Below are positions 1 through 12,091 of a stretch of 64,000 bases of DNA, piece after piece. A model generated the notes under the pieces. That model was not told the DNA's origin, did not search any database, and worked only from the letters and a program-made list of their open reading frames with translations. Origin of the DNA: Sapria himalayana (taxonomy: Eukaryota; Streptophyta; Magnoliopsida; Malpighiales; Rafflesiaceae). The translations under genes and the position numbers were made by a program. Each line of letters starts with the position of its first letter. Position 1 is the stretch's first letter. Location of the stretch: contig JAREIK010003340.1 in NCBI GenBank assembly GCA_029783825.1, positions 147,328-211,327 of the forward strand, read 5' to 3'.

Positions 1-1042
1 AATACAAGATTAATAAACTATTATTAATAAGAATGATATAAATTAAAATATAATTTCAAAATCAAAAATGATTCAAAATAAAAATAAAATATATTACTAA
101 ATAATAGATTTTTGTTTTTAAAATTTTACCTGTTTTTATAAGGATATATATTTTTTTTAATGAAAAATAAATTATTTAAATTAGAATCATCTCACTAATA
201 ATTTATTTTGTAATTAATATTTCTATAAAAATAAACTGATAAATAATTAAAATAAAAATTTAAAATTATACTTAATAAAAATTAAATTGAGATTTATGAT
301 TTTTTATTAATGTACACATGTTTAATAGTTTAAGTATTTAAAGGTTTTGTCGTTTTGGAGTTTAGCAATTTATGTTTTTAGGCATTTAGTGGTTTAAATG
401 TTTTATTTAAACAAAAAAATAACAAAAAAAAATTTGTAATTTTTTCTCATTTTTATAGCATATAACCTTAGAAAATATAATGATATTTAAAATTTTTTGA
501 AATGAGAATACAATATTTAGTAATAATAATATTAATAATTATATATCATATAAATTCAATATAAATAATTTTTTGGATAGATAATATAATAATGATCAAA
601 ATTTAAAATAATAAACTATTAATAAAAAGATTGATATTAATTAAAAAATATTTATAAAACCCAAATTGATTCAAAATTAAAGTAAAATATATTACTAGAT
701 AATAATTTTTAATTTTTAAATTTCTACTTCTTTTATAAGCATATATTTTTTTTGATTAAAAATAAATTAATTAAAATATATATGTCGCTCTCATAATTTA
801 ATTTGTAATAAATATTTTTATAAAAATAAACTTATAAATAATTAAGATGAATATTTAAAATTATAATAAATAGAAATAAAAATTACATTAATTAATTATT
901 AAGTAGTATATAGCGGTTTAATGGTTTATGTATTTAGCATTATGAGGTTTATAAATTTACTGATTTAACTATGTATGCATTTAGTGGTTTATAGGTTTTA
1001 TTAAAAAAATAAAATAAAAAAAATTATTTTTATTATTTTTTG

Positions 1043-1072
1043 ATATTTTCAAAGGTTAACCTTTGAAAATAT
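1043..1072. repeat. Perfect palindrome in satellite monomer, variant lacking the central TA
   Basis: The core ATTTTCAAAGGTT is followed at once by its exact reverse complement, giving a 26-base perfect palindrome at 1045-1070, extended by two more paired bases on each side. Compared with the common 28-base form, the central TA is missing, which shortens the site but keeps it symmetrical. Confidence 0.9.
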
Positions 1073-1572
1073 AATAATTTTAAATTTTTTTCAAATGTGA
1101 ATACAATATTTAGTTATAATAATCATTATATTTATATATCATATAAATTCAATAAAAACAATTTTATTGATAAATATTCTAATAATGATTAAAAAATAAA
1201 TTAATAATCTATTATTAATAAGATAGATATCAATTAAAATATAATTACAAAACCTAAAATGATTCATAAGAAAATCAAAATATATTACTATATAATAATT
1301 TTTTGTTTTGAAATTTTTTTTTCTTTTAAAAAGTTTATCAATAATTTTTTGATGAAAAATAATTTATATAAATTATATTTGTCTAACTCAATTTATTTTG
1401 TAATTAATATTTATATATAATTAAAAATATAAATAATTAAAATGAATCTTTAAAAATATAATAAATAGCAATAAAAAATAGATTTATTAATTTTTAAGTA
1501 GTATTTAGCTGTTTAATGGTTTATGTATTTAGGCATTATGGGGTTTAGGAGATTACTGATTTAACTGTATAT

Positions 1573-1580
1573 GCATTTAG
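1573..1580. repeat. 8-base target site duplication, left side of hAT copy 1
   Basis: GCATTTAG lies directly before the element end TAGGGCTGCTC and is repeated exactly at 5272-5279. Eight-base duplications are characteristic of hAT elements. The octamer is an ordinary part of the satellite's telomere-like domain (GCATTTAGTGGTTTATAGG). Confidence 0.93.
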
Positions 1581-1797
1581 TAGGGCTGCTCACTAGACTC
1601 GGAGATTCGTGACCCGACCCGATGTCTTGTCTCGAAAGAATCGTGACTAAGAAAAATCCGTTGGCTTTGACTTTTCCCGTCCCTTTCTGTCACGTATTTT
1701 TTCTTTTAGAACGATTCCGGATCTTAAGCAATATCTATCCCAAGAACCATCCCATCCTAAAAAACTGATAATAGAACCAGGAATATATATATAATAC

Positions 1798-1992
1798 ATG
1801 AAGATGCCACCAATTCCTCTACTGCCCATCCAATTCCGACGCACCTATTGTTGTTCCGACGAGTTCCAGCCCACCTCACGTCATTCCAGCCATGTTCAGT
1901 TAGGTCTAGCCCTTGTCTGTCGCACTTCTGGTTGCCTCCACCGTATCTTAGATCCCACCAGCCTTTTGGTTTGTTTTTATGATGAGAATTGA
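1798..1992 (+). other. Leader ORF of hAT copy 1 (64 codons), function unknown
   Basis: A 64-codon open frame lies in the 5' leader, about 165 bases before the transposase start. The same frame is present with no length change in copy 4 (38568-38771, minus strand), and in copy 2 with one internal stop. Shared segments include LPIQFRRT and SRHSS-VQLG. It could be a leader peptide, an upstream exon, or chance openness in a less AT-rich leader. I recognise no domain, and substitutions between copies often change the amino acid, so coding is not established. Confidence 0.3.
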
Positions 1993-2157
1993 GTGATTAA
2001 TTATTTTTATTATGTGTCTCTGTCAGTTTTGTTGAGTATTGGTTGTGGTGTTGTGGTTGGGCCGAATAAGTGAGCTGAATGTGTTACAGCAAGTTTTGTA
2101 GAGCTTGCTTGTTTGAAATATTTATATGTATTTATGCTTAACATATCATATTAATTA

Positions 2158-4455
2158 ATGGCAATGCAGATGGCACAATCCAATGCTAAACGAACAATAC
2201 AATAATTTGAAGATGATCACATCTCAAATGATCAAAGTACTGGTAAATATAATCATCATCCTTTCACGAACCATTTTATTGTTACGACAGGTTCTTCAAT
2301 TCCAATTGTAAAAGAAAGTCAAGGTACATCTGAACCTCAAGCTCATAAAAAGTATAAGTCTGCTGTTTGGGTAACTTATGAGATATTAGTTGATTCAGAT
2401 GGAAATGAAACTGGTAGGACAGCTTGTATATGGTTTATGAAAGAATAAATGGCAAAAAGTGATCAAGGTACTTCGGGGTTATAAAAACACTTGAGAGAGA
2501 CTTGTATGAAATTTCCACACAAAAAAGAATTAATAGAAGCTCACAAAGGTAAAGACAAGTCACAATCTTTGTTGTGTTTCACTAAAGGTACTAGTTCAGA
2601 GGAAAACAAATTAACTTGTTGGCAATTTGATCAACAACTAGTTAGGGAGGCTTTGGTGAAAATGATCATAAAAGATAAATTGCATTTTTTTTTGTTGAGA
2701 GGGATGAGTTTAAGGTGTTTTGTAATGTTAGTGAGCCTCAATTTAAAATTCCATCTATGCACTCTATGTTGAGGGATTGTTTTTCTTTGTTTGTGAAGGA
2801 AATGAAGAAATTATTTGATAGCATATCATCTCATTATTGTAGAGTTTCAATGACTACAGACACTTGGACTAGAATTCAAGATTTGTATTATATATTTTTG
2901 ACTGTTCATTCCATTGATTCTCAATGGAATATGCATAAAAAGCTTTTGAATATTTGCGTAATTAAAAGTCATTCTGGAGTTAATATTAGAAATTCTATTG
3001 AGTTTTGCATGAATGAATGGGGCTTGAGAAAGTTGAAGTGCATTACTATTGACAAAGCATCAAATAATGATGTTGCGGTTAAACAATTGAAAAAAAGGCT
3101 TGTGAAGAAAAGTGTAGTACCTTTGAGAGGCAAGCATTTTAATATGAGATGTTGTGTTCATATCCTAAATTTAATTGTCAGAGATGACATTGCAGTAGTT
3201 GAGGGTTCTATTCAAAAAATTAAACGTGTAGTGAAATATGTGAGGAGAAGTCCTAAAAGATTTGATATGTTTAAGTTATGTGTTGAAGAAGCAAACTTGA
3301 CATATGGATCTTCATTGCAATTAGATTGTCCTACAAGATGGAATTCAACATATTTGATGCTACAAACTAACATAAAATATCAAAAAGAATTTGATAAGTT
3401 GAATGACAAAGACAAAAGGTTTTTGAAGGAGTTTGGTTCAATAGTTCCAACTGAGAGAGACTGAACAAATGCCAACATTTTAGCTCGTTTCTTGAAAACT
3501 TTTTATGAGGTAACTTTTAAATTATCTGGCTCATAATATTCTACCTCTAGTGTTTATTTTCTTGAGATTATTCGAATTTTGAAAAAAATTGAGCTTTGTG
3601 AAAATAGTAGAGATACAATAATGTCTTAAATGGGTATGAAAATGATGCATAAATTGAACAAATATTGGGGTTCTCTTCAGTCAACAAATATTATACTTTT
3701 TGTAGCAGTAGTGTTGGATCCTAGATATAAGTTCAAATATATCAAGGTTAATTACACTTAGCATTATGGAGAAGGTTTGGCCAAAAATTTGGTGAAAAAG
3801 TTTATAAATGCTTTAAATGAGATGCTGGATGATTATAAAGATTTAAATGAAGATGAATCAAAAGAAGATGATTTCTCTTCTACTGTATTGAAGAAAAATG
3901 ATGATTTCTTTGATGGTAGTGATACTTATGTTGATTATTTTTTTTGTTGAATTTGAGAAAGAACAAGAAGTTGCAGCTTTGGAAGAGTTGGATAGGTACT
4001 TGGAGGACAAACTTGAAAAAAATAGAATTGATTTTGATCTTCTAAACTAGTGGAAGGTAAATGAGGTTAGGTGTCCTTCTTTGGCAAATGTAGGAAGGGA
4101 TGTATTTGCTATCCAAGCATTTACTGTGGCGTACAAATCTACATTTAGCACTGGGGGGAGAACTTAAGAAAATTTAGGAGTTCTTTAACACCTATTACAG
4201 CATAAGTTCTCATATGTCTACAAGATTGGTTGAGAAGCTCAAACAAACCTATTGAAATAAAAGAATTTGTTTAAGACCTTGATGATAATGAATCAAGTTA
4301 GTATACAAATCTTGTAAATTTTAATTTCAATTTTACTTATTTTATTCATTCATTTCAATAAAAATATGGTTCAATTACAATTTTCAGAGGGGTCACAAGA
4401 TCCAAATATTCTTCCAACTATAGTTGGCCAACAATATTTGGAATGGGTGTATTAA
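2158..4455 (+). pseudogene. hAT transposase pseudogene (BED finger, RNase H-like core, hATC), copy 1
   Basis: Transposase of the plant RICESLEEPER-like hAT type, which would cut and move the element in the nucleus. The start is the first ATG of a conserved MAMQMAQS N-terminus. In order: a stop after about 15 codons; a BED-type finger (about 2347-2510) with KKYKSAVWVTYEIL, one Cys of the usual CxxC replaced by Phe, and the zinc-ligand His kept (KHLRETC) but two stops nearby; then FTKGTSS and CWQFDQQLVREAL. A one-base loss in a T-run near 2690 shifts the frame. The next open stretch (2715-3461) holds TTDTWT, with the first catalytic Asp, and CITIDKASNND, with the second. TGA at 3462 and TAA at about 3531 follow. 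The hATC region (about 3950-4170) keeps the NRIDFDLLN and TFSTGGRT motifs, but the Trp after FDLLN is a stop and the SE-type Glu is Lys (VAYKSTF). Confidence 0.9.
4297..4387 (+). other. Probable C-terminal intron of the hAT transposase
   Basis: After the acidic tail (DDNES) the sequence shows a GTTAGT donor and, 91 bases later, a pyrimidine-rich TTTTCAG acceptor. Joining them continues the frame as GSQDPNILPT and ends at 4453-4455. The same borders occur in copies 2 and 3. The alternative is that the protein ended at the in-frame TAG just after the donor and that this is 3' UTR. Confidence 0.45.
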
Positions 4456-5271
4456 ATTTTATAAGCTAGTATTTTGTTTTTTTATTACTCTTTCATCTTA
4501 GAAATTTAAGTCTACATGATTAACACGTTTTCATCTTTGGTTTTCCTTCTACAGTGGAGTAAGAAAAGGGAGGAGTTGTAGAAGAGATAATTAATTGGGT
4601 TTGGATTTTCGTTGCTGTTATGGGATGGTCCTTTGAAATGATTATTATCATGGTTGTTGTTAGTTGTATTCTTTTGTTATATTAAGTTGCCTTATTTTAG
4701 CAATTACTTAAGTAGTAATTGCTGTTACAAATGTTTGTGGTCATCTTTAGCTATTCCTTAATATCTTAAGTAATTGTTTAAAAAATGTAATATTGCTATT
4801 ATGGTTAACTTTCACTCGGCTGAACAAAGCCAACTTGTGACAAAACAAAGAACCAAATTAAGCACACAACTCGTTCCCGTTCTATTTAACATTTCTATCA
4901 TTTTCTGCACATCAATACTTTTGACAAGGTAATGGAACTCGTTTGTGGTATTCAGCCTATTTGACAAAACAAAATTGGCCCAATTTGAGTTTGAAAGATA
5001 CATAACTAAGGAATGATAAATGGTACTACAAAAGGTTTCGACATGAACTAACTTGGCCAGTTTGAAGAAAATATATTAAAAAAAAATGTTTGAACTCTGT
5101 CCCGTCCCTGGACCATTTTCTCCTACCCAAAATCCCTGATCTACGTCCCGTCCCGTCCCAATATTTTCAACCTATGGGAAGGGTCTGGATCTTCAATAAA
5201 AAATCTCTGAAATGTGGGAAGGGACTGGAGATTTGTAATCCCCATCCCGTCCCATCCCATGAGCACCCCTA

Positions 5272-5279
5272 GCATTTAG
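5272..5279. repeat. 8-base target site duplication, right side of hAT copy 1
   Basis: GCATTTAG follows the element end GAGCACCCCTA and matches 1573-1580 exactly. The satellite resumes with TGGTTTATAGGTTTTATTT, as expected for an uninterrupted monomer. Confidence 0.93.
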
Positions 5280-8200
5280 TGGTTTATAGGTTTTATTTAA
5301 AAAATAAAATAATAAAAAATTTATTTTTATTATTTTTTAATATTTTCAAAGGTTATAACCTTTGAAAATATAATAATTTTTAAATTTTTTTCAAATGTGA
5401 ATACAATATTTAGTTATACTAATCATTATATTTATATATTATATAAATTCAATATAAACAATTTTATTGATAAATATTCTAATAATAATCAAAAAATAAA
5501 TTAATAATCCATTAATAATAAGATAGATATTAATTAAAATATAATTTCAAACCTTAAAATGATTCAGAAGCAAAGAAAAATATATTACTATATAATAATT
5601 TTTTGTTTTTGAATTTTTTATTCTTTTAATAAATTTAAGTATATTTTTTATGGATTATAATTTATATAAATTATATTTTTCCAACTCATAATTTATTATG
5701 TAATTAATATTTATATATAAATAAACAAATAATTAATTAAAATGAATATTTAAAATTATAATAAAAAATAATGAGATTTATTATGTATTATTTATTATTT
5801 ATTATTTATTATTTAGGGATACCGGTTTAATTTAAATTAGATCCGTCTCACTAATTATTTATTTTCTAATTAATATTTCTATAAAAATAAACTTATAAAT
5901 AATTAAAATGGAAATTTAAAAATATACTAAATAAAAATTAAAATGAGATTTAATTTATTATTAATGTATACCAGTTTAATAGTTTAAGTATTTACAGGTT
6001 TTTCCATTAGGAGTTTAGCAATTTACATTTTTAGGCATTTAGTGGTTTATAGGTTTTATATTAAAAAAAAAAAATTTCTATAATTTATTATCATTTTCAT
6101 AGGTTACATCCTTTGAAAATATAATAAAATTTATAATTTTTTGAAATGTGAATACAATATTTAGTTTTAATAATATTAAAAATTATATATCATATAAATT
6201 CAATATAAACAATTTTATTGATAGATAATATAATAATGATCAAAAATTAATTTAATAAACTTTTAATAAAAAGATAGATATTAATTAAAAAATATTTATG
6301 AAACCCAAATTGATTCAAAATTATAGTAAAATATATTTAATTTTATTATTTTTATATATTTTCCAAGGTTATATCATTTGAAAATATAATAATTTTTAAT
6401 GTTTTTTCAAATGTGAATTCTATATTTAGTTATAATAATCATTATATTTATATATCAAATAAATTCAATATTAACAATATAATTGATAAATATTCTAAAT
6501 ATGATCAAAAAATAAAGTAATAATCTATTATTAATAAGATGGATATCAATTAAAATATAATAAAAAAACCTGAAATGATTCAGAAAAAATCAAAATATAT
6601 TACTATATAATAATTTGTTGTTTTGAAATTTTTATTTTTTTTTAAAAGTTTATCCATATTTTTTTGATGAAAATTAATTAATATAAATTATATTTGTCTA
6701 ACTCATAATTTATTTCTTAATTAATATTTATATAAAAATAAACAAATAAATAATTAAAATGAATATTTAAAATTATAATGAAAAAAATAATATTTAGATT
6801 TATTCTTTATTATTTTGGGTATACCAGTTTAATTTAAATTAGATCTGTATCACTAATAATTTATTTTGTAATTAATATTTCTATAAAAATAAACTGATAA
6901 ATAATTAAAATACAAATTTAAAATTATACTGAATAAAAATTAAAATAAGATTTATGAATTATTATTAATGGTTACCAGTTTAATGGTTTAAATATTTAGA
7001 GGTTTTGTCGTTTATAAGTTTAGGGATTTATGTTTTTAGAAATTTATTGGTTTATAGGTTTTATTTAAACAAAGAAATAACAAAAAAAAATATTTTTGAT
7101 ATTTTTTCACATTTTCAAAGTTTATAACCTTTGAAAATATAATAATTTTAATTTTTTTTAAAAATGTGAAAACAATATTTAGTAATAATAATCATTATAA
7201 TTATATATAATATAAACTAAATATAAACAATTTTATTGATAGATATGATATCAATTAATAAAAAATAAATTAATATGTATTATTAATATGATAGATATAA
7301 ATTAAAATATATTTAAAAAACCTAAAATAATTTAAAAATAATGTAAAATTTATTACTAAATAATAATTTTTGTTTTTTAGTTTTTGCTTCTTTTTATAAG
7401 CTTATATATTTTTTTGATGAAAAATAAATTATTTAAATTATATTTGTATCTCTCATAATTTATTTTGTAATTAATATTTCAATATATTATTTAAATTATA
7501 TTTAAGGTTTACGAGTTTAAAGGTTTAAGTATTTAGGGGCTTCGGGGTTTATAGTTTAGAGATTCATGTGTTTAGGCATTTAGTGGTTTATAAGTTTAAT
7601 TTTAACAATGATATAACAAATAATTTATTTTTGTTATTTTTTATCATTTTTGAAGGTTATAATCTTTCAAAATATAACACTTTTTAAATTTTTTTTATAT
7701 GTGAATACAATATTTAGTTATGATAATATTAATAATTATATATCATGTAAATTCAATATAAACAATTATATTGATAGATATTATATTCATGATGAAAAAA
7801 ATAAATTAATAAACTATTATTAATAAGAAAGATTTTATTTAAAATATATTTGCAAAACGTAAATTTATTAAAAATCAAAATAAAATATATTACTAAATAA
7901 TAATTTTTTTGATGATTTACTTCTTTTTATAAGTTTATATTTTTTTTATTAATAGTAAATTATTTAAATTATATTTGTCTTCCTCTTAATTTATTTTTAA
8001 TTTATAATTCTATAAAAATAAACTAATAAATAATTAAAATGAATATTTAAAACTATAATGAATAAAAATAAATTAGAGATTTATTATTTATTATTCAGGA
8101 TATACTAGTTTAATGGTTTAAGTATTTAGGTGTTTTGGGGTTTAGTGATTTAAGTATTTAGGCCTTTAGCGATTTAAGTGTTTAGGCCTTTAGTGATTTA

Positions 8201-9180
8201 TAGTTTTTATTTAAATAATGAAATAATAAAAAAAATAATTTTTTGATTTTTTTTTATTTTTGAAGGTTATAACATTTGAAAATATATTAATTTTTAATTT
8301 TTTTAAAATGTGAATATAATATTTAGTTTTAATAATCTTTATAATTATATTTAATGTAAACTTAATATAAATAATTTTATTAATACATATTATAATAATG
8401 ATCAATAAAAGATTAATAAACTATTATTAATAAGAATGATATAAATTAAAATATAATTACAAAATCTAAAATAATTCAAAATCAAAATAAAATATATTAT
8501 TAAATAATAAATTTTTGTTTTTAAAATTTTGCCTCTTTTTATAAGGATATATATTTTTTTTGATAAAAAATAAATTATTTAAATTAAATTTGTCTCACTA
8601 ATAATTTATTTTGAAATTAATATTTCTATAAAAATAAACTGATAAATAATTAAAGTAAAAATTTAAAATTATACTTAATAAAGATTAAAATGAGATTTAT
8701 GAATTATTATTAATGTACACCAGTTTAATATTTTAAGTATTTAGAGGTTTTGCCGTTTATGACTTTAGCGATATATGTTTTTAGGCACTTAGTGGTTTAT
8801 AGGTTTTATTTTAACAATAAAATAACAAAAAAAAATTTGAAATTTTTTCTCATTTTCATAGGTTATGACCTTTGAAAATATAATAATATTTAAAATTTTT
8901 TGAAATGTGAATACAATATTTAGTTATTTTAATATTAATAATTATATATCATATAAATTCAATATAAATAATTTTATTGATAGATAATATAATAATGATC
9001 AAAAATTAAATTAATTAACTATTAATAATAAGATAGATATTAATTAAAAAATATTTACAATGCCCAAATCGATTCAATATATTTTTTGATTAAAAATAAA
9101 TTATTTAAATTATATTTGTCGCACTCATAATTTATTTTGTAATAAATATTTTATAAAAATAAATTAATAAATAATTAAAA
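5280..9180 (+). repeat. AT-rich satellite array, + orientation (block 2)
   Basis: About seven diverged monomers. Telomere-like domains occur near 5990, 6980, 7520, 8110 and 8720. Composite monomers, in which a ~150-base segment is repeated after CCGGTTTAATTTAAATTAGATC, are recognisable near 5820 and 6830. The subtypes near 6960 (h), 7540 (g: ACGAGTTTAAAGGTTTAAG) and 8110 (f) follow the order seen elsewhere. A simple ATTATTT run sits at about 5781-5816. No gene, RNA or other element is seen. Confidence 0.9.
5342..5369. repeat. Perfect 28-base palindrome in satellite monomer
   Basis: ATTTTCAAAGGTTA is followed by its exact reverse complement TAACCTTTGAAAAT. It sits just downstream of hAT copy 1, in the monomer whose relative flanks copy 3. 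Confidence 0.92.
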
Positions 9181-9192
9181 TCAATAAAATTG
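9170..9192. other. Satellite orientation switch, + to - (inversion junction 1)
   Basis: A + monomer reads as far as AATAATTAAAAT and is followed directly by TCAATAAAATTGTTTATATT, which is the opposite strand of a different part of the monomer. From here to about 27355 all landmarks read in the reverse direction. There is no insert at the junction and homology at the join is at most a few bases. Confidence 0.75.
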
Positions 9193-10727
9193 TTTATATT
9201 TAGTTTATATTATATATAATTATAATGATTATTATTACTAAATATTGTATTCACATTTTTAAAAAAATTTAAAATTATTATATTTTCAAAGGTTATGACC
9301 TTTGAAAATGCGGAAAAATATCAAATTTTTTTTTGTTATTTCATTGTTTAAATAAAACCTATAAACCACTAAAAGCCTAAAAACATAAATTGCTAAACTT
9401 CTAAACGAAAAAAACCTTTAAATACTTATTCCATTAAACTAGTATAGATTAATAATAAATCATAAATCTCATTTTAATTTTTATTCAGTATAATTTTAAA
9501 TTTTTATTTTAATTATTTATCAGTTTATTTTTATAGTAATATTAATTACAAAATAAATTATTAGTTAGACGGATCTAATTTAAATTAAAATAGTATCCCT
9601 AAATAATTATTAATAAATCTCATTTTTTTTCATTATAATTTTAAATATTCATTTTAATTATTTATTTGTTTATTTATATATAAATATTAATTACCAAATA
9701 AATTGAGCTAGACAAAAATAATTTATATAAATTTTTTTTCATCAAAAAATTATAGATAAACTTTTTAAAAGAAAAAAAATTTTCAAAACAAGAAATTATT
9801 TTATAGTAATATATTTTGCATTGCTTCTGAATCATTTTTGGTTTTGTAATTATATTTTAATTGATATATATTTATTAATAATAGATTATTAATTTATTTT
9901 TGATCATTATTAGAATATTTATCAATAAGATTCTTTATTTTGAATTTACATGATATATAATTTTTAAGATTATTATAACTAAATATTATATTTACATTTG
10001 AAAATAATTTAAAAATTATTATATTTTTAAAGTTTATCATCTCTAAAAATGAGATAAAATCACAAAAATAATTTTTTTGTTATTTAATTATTTAAATAAA
10101 ACATATAAATTACTAAATGCCCTAAACACTTAAATCACTAAACTCTTAAACTCCTAAATACTTAAACCATTAAACTGGTATACCCTAAATAATTAATCAT
10201 AAATATTATTTTTATTTGTATTCATTTTAATTATTTATTAGTTTTTTTATAGAAATATTAATTGCAAAATAAAATTATGAATGAGACAAATATAATTTAA
10301 ATAATTTTTCTTCATCAAAAAAATTTATAAGCTTATAATAAGAATCAAAAATTTAAAAATAAAAAATTATTATTTAGTAGTATATTTTAATTTGATTTTG
10401 AATCATTTTAAGTTTTTCAAATATATTTTAATTAATATCTATCTTATTAATAATAGTTTATTAATATATTTTATGATCAGTATTATAATATAGATCAATA
10501 AAATTATTTATAATGAATTTACATGATATTTAATTTTTATGATTATTATAATTAAATATTGTATTAACATTTGAAAAAAAATTAAAAAATATTATATTTT
10601 CAACGGTTATAACCTTGAAAATCAGAAAAAATCAAAAAACTAATTTTTTATTATTTAATTATTTAAATAATACCTATAAACCACAAAATAACTAAATACT
10701 TAAATTACTAAACTCCTAAACCCTGTA
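9181..10727 (-). repeat. AT-rich satellite array, - orientation (block 3)
   Basis: About two and a half monomers in - orientation, with telomere-like domains near 9355-9440 and 10085-10160 and palindrome relatives near 9290 and 10595 carrying a mismatch. The last monomer, with the private features CATGATATTTAATTTTTATG and CAAAATAAAATTATGAATGAG, is interrupted by module A. The same private features precede module B near 58500-58790. No gene is seen. Confidence 0.88.
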
Positions 10728-11973
10728 CTACTGCCCTACACAAACATAGCGACGGATCACAGTACACTGGTGCACATATTATTGTCCATATTGGTGTAGC
10801 ATTTAGATGTGCCAACAAGTCCTGGAAGCAGCCAGAAGTATGTGACACTAGCTTGTAGAGGGCTCAACTAGCAAGCCGAGATGATAACATTCAGACAACT
10901 GACAAGACCAAGCAAAGTGGGGGGGGAGTAAACCCAGGAGTGGCTAGGAGTGGGTCCCACTAGCCATATCAGGCAGCATAGAGGGCCACCCAACCATCGC
11001 CCAATAGGAGTAGCAGGTAATCCATGATTAATTGGAGAGCCAGCAAAATCCAAAGCATCACCAAGCAGGGCCAGTAAGCAATGGAGTACAGATTAGCCAC
11101 ACGGGAGCGAAAGATTAAATTTTTTAGTTTATGTTTGTAGTATTATTTGTATTTTGGACTTTGTATGCACCATGTACTTGTAAAGATGGATCATGAGATA
11201 CTTACACACACAATCTTGTTTGTTCTATATGTACCATGCAATGAGGGCAACTGGACCCATGAGTATCTCTAAGTGGGGCCGACTAATGCATTTTGTAAAT
11301 ACACATTAGGCGATGCTACACTTCCGGGAGCAGAAGACCCATCTTTATAGCATTTTGTAATTTTACTTGTATTCTAGGTTGGTTGTACGCTTAGTTAATT
11401 AGACTATGAGATGGACCTCATCACACATGCACACTGATGCATGCATATATTTTGATAATTTGTCGGTACAACATACAGCCACTTCTTGGAGCTCGAGGAG
11501 GAAGCATTCTAACCAAAGAGATACTCTTTTGAAAATCATTGGAGCAAAAGAAATGTAGAATTCATAGGTGAGAATGAATTGAAAAAGTGCCGTAGATGTG
11601 GACTTGTTGATTTATGGGTATTCAGTTTTACAAGTATTCCATTGCATAGCAATGAAATAGGCAAACGCTTGATGCTTCATGTCACACACATGCACAATCT
11701 TATATTTGCATAGTTTTAATATGGTGCATCATTCATGTTCCTCCAAAAGGTTTGGACAAATCTGAGAAAGGATGCAGTGCACATAATGACTCAATGCCAA
11801 CTCTGAAGTCCCGGAATGCCATGTGATTTTAGTTGTATTCGTACGCTTGGAATTATTAGGAATTATGTTTTTATGTATTTTATGCTTAGAATCATTGATG
11901 TGCATAGTATTTGGTGGGCTGGCCTAAATTAGTCAGCTTTTTAGTCTCTTGTAAGTTGTGTGCCTAAATGATA

Positions 11974-12002
11974 AATAAAGTGTGTATTTTCCAAAAAAAA
12001 AA
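11974..12002 (+). terminator. Polyadenylation-signal-like end followed by A10
   Basis: AATAAA (11974-11979) is followed 13 bases later by a run of ten A (11993-12002), preceded by GTGTGTATTTTCC. This arrangement is typical of a processed, reinserted mRNA 3' end. In module B the signal is changed to GATAAAAAAG but an A9 run remains at 60255-60263. The A-run could also be part of satellite-like AAATAAAACC sequence that follows, so a retrotransposed origin is an inference. Confidence 0.4.
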
Positions 12003-12008
12003 CAAATA

Positions 12009-12091
12009 AAACCCATAAACCCTAAACTTTAAATCCTAAACATTAAACTATAAACTGTAACCCTAATCCATAAACCCTAATCTTAAATATC
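12009..12091. repeat. Degenerate telomere-like tract (CCCTAAA type) in module A
   Basis: Units such as CCCATAAACCCTAAAC, CCTAAACATTAAAC and CCATAAACCCTAA repeat at about 7-12 base spacing, recalling the plant telomere repeat (CCCTAAA)n in degraded form. The matching tract in module B is about 28 bases longer. Confidence 0.6.

Larger units (their letters stand above)
1..1580 (+). repeat. AT-rich ~600-base satellite array, + orientation (block 1)
   Basis: Tandem, diverged monomers of one satellite family fill this stretch. Landmarks recur in order: a telomere-like domain (TTTAGTGGTTTATAGG), GTTATAACC inside a palindrome, TGTGAATACAATATTTAG, ATATCATATAAATTCAATATAAAC, GATTCAAAATCAAAGTAAAATATATTAC, then TAATTTATTTTGTAATTAATATT. 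The last monomer (from about 1480) is the subtype with AAGTAGTATTTAGCTGTTTAATGG and is the one interrupted by hAT copy 1. No gene is seen here; all reading frames are short and low-complexity. Confidence 0.9.
1581..5271 (+). mobile_element. hAT transposon copy 1, both ends present, transposase broken
   Basis: The 3.7-kb element is bounded by an exact 8-base duplication. The left end reads TAGGGCTGCTCA and the right end, reverse-complemented, TAGGGGTGCTCATGGGA; the intact left end of copy 4 (TAGGGCTGCTCATGGGA) shows the terminal inverted repeats are about 17 bases with one mismatch. Subterminal regions are rich in GGGAC/GGGAT motifs on both sides, as is common in plant hATs. Inside are a GC-richer leader (1600-2000), a transposase relic (2158-4455) and about 800 bases of 3' non-coding sequence. 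It is the only copy with both ends. Stops and frameshifts make it non-autonomous at best. Confidence 0.95.

Noticed and set aside
3515..3553. An intron starting at GAGGTAACTT in the middle of the transposase
   Set aside because: The presumed intron reads as VT-x-SGS-x-YSTSSVYF, which matches the coding consensus of this transposase family in that region. The TAA inside it is better explained as a mutation.
4812..5003. Minus-strand frame in the 3' region of hAT copy 1, with a relative at 33830-34054 in copy 3
   Set aside because: It is antisense to the element's 3' non-coding region, its similarity follows from the shared DNA, and copy 2 breaks it. Nothing indicates translation.
8211..8405. 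Short ORFs inside the satellite (also at 13592, 13753, 16453, 18315, 22279, 34328, 40108, 46759 and 51774)
   Set aside because: They encode I/K/N/Y/F-rich strings, fall at the same monomer position in several copies on either strand, and read through the palindrome. They are a by-product of AT richness and tandem repetition, not genes.
12009..12091. A true telomere or functional interstitial telomere array
   Set aside because: Units are degenerate with variable spacing and only a few exact CCCTAAA matches, and the tract is under 110 bases in both modules.
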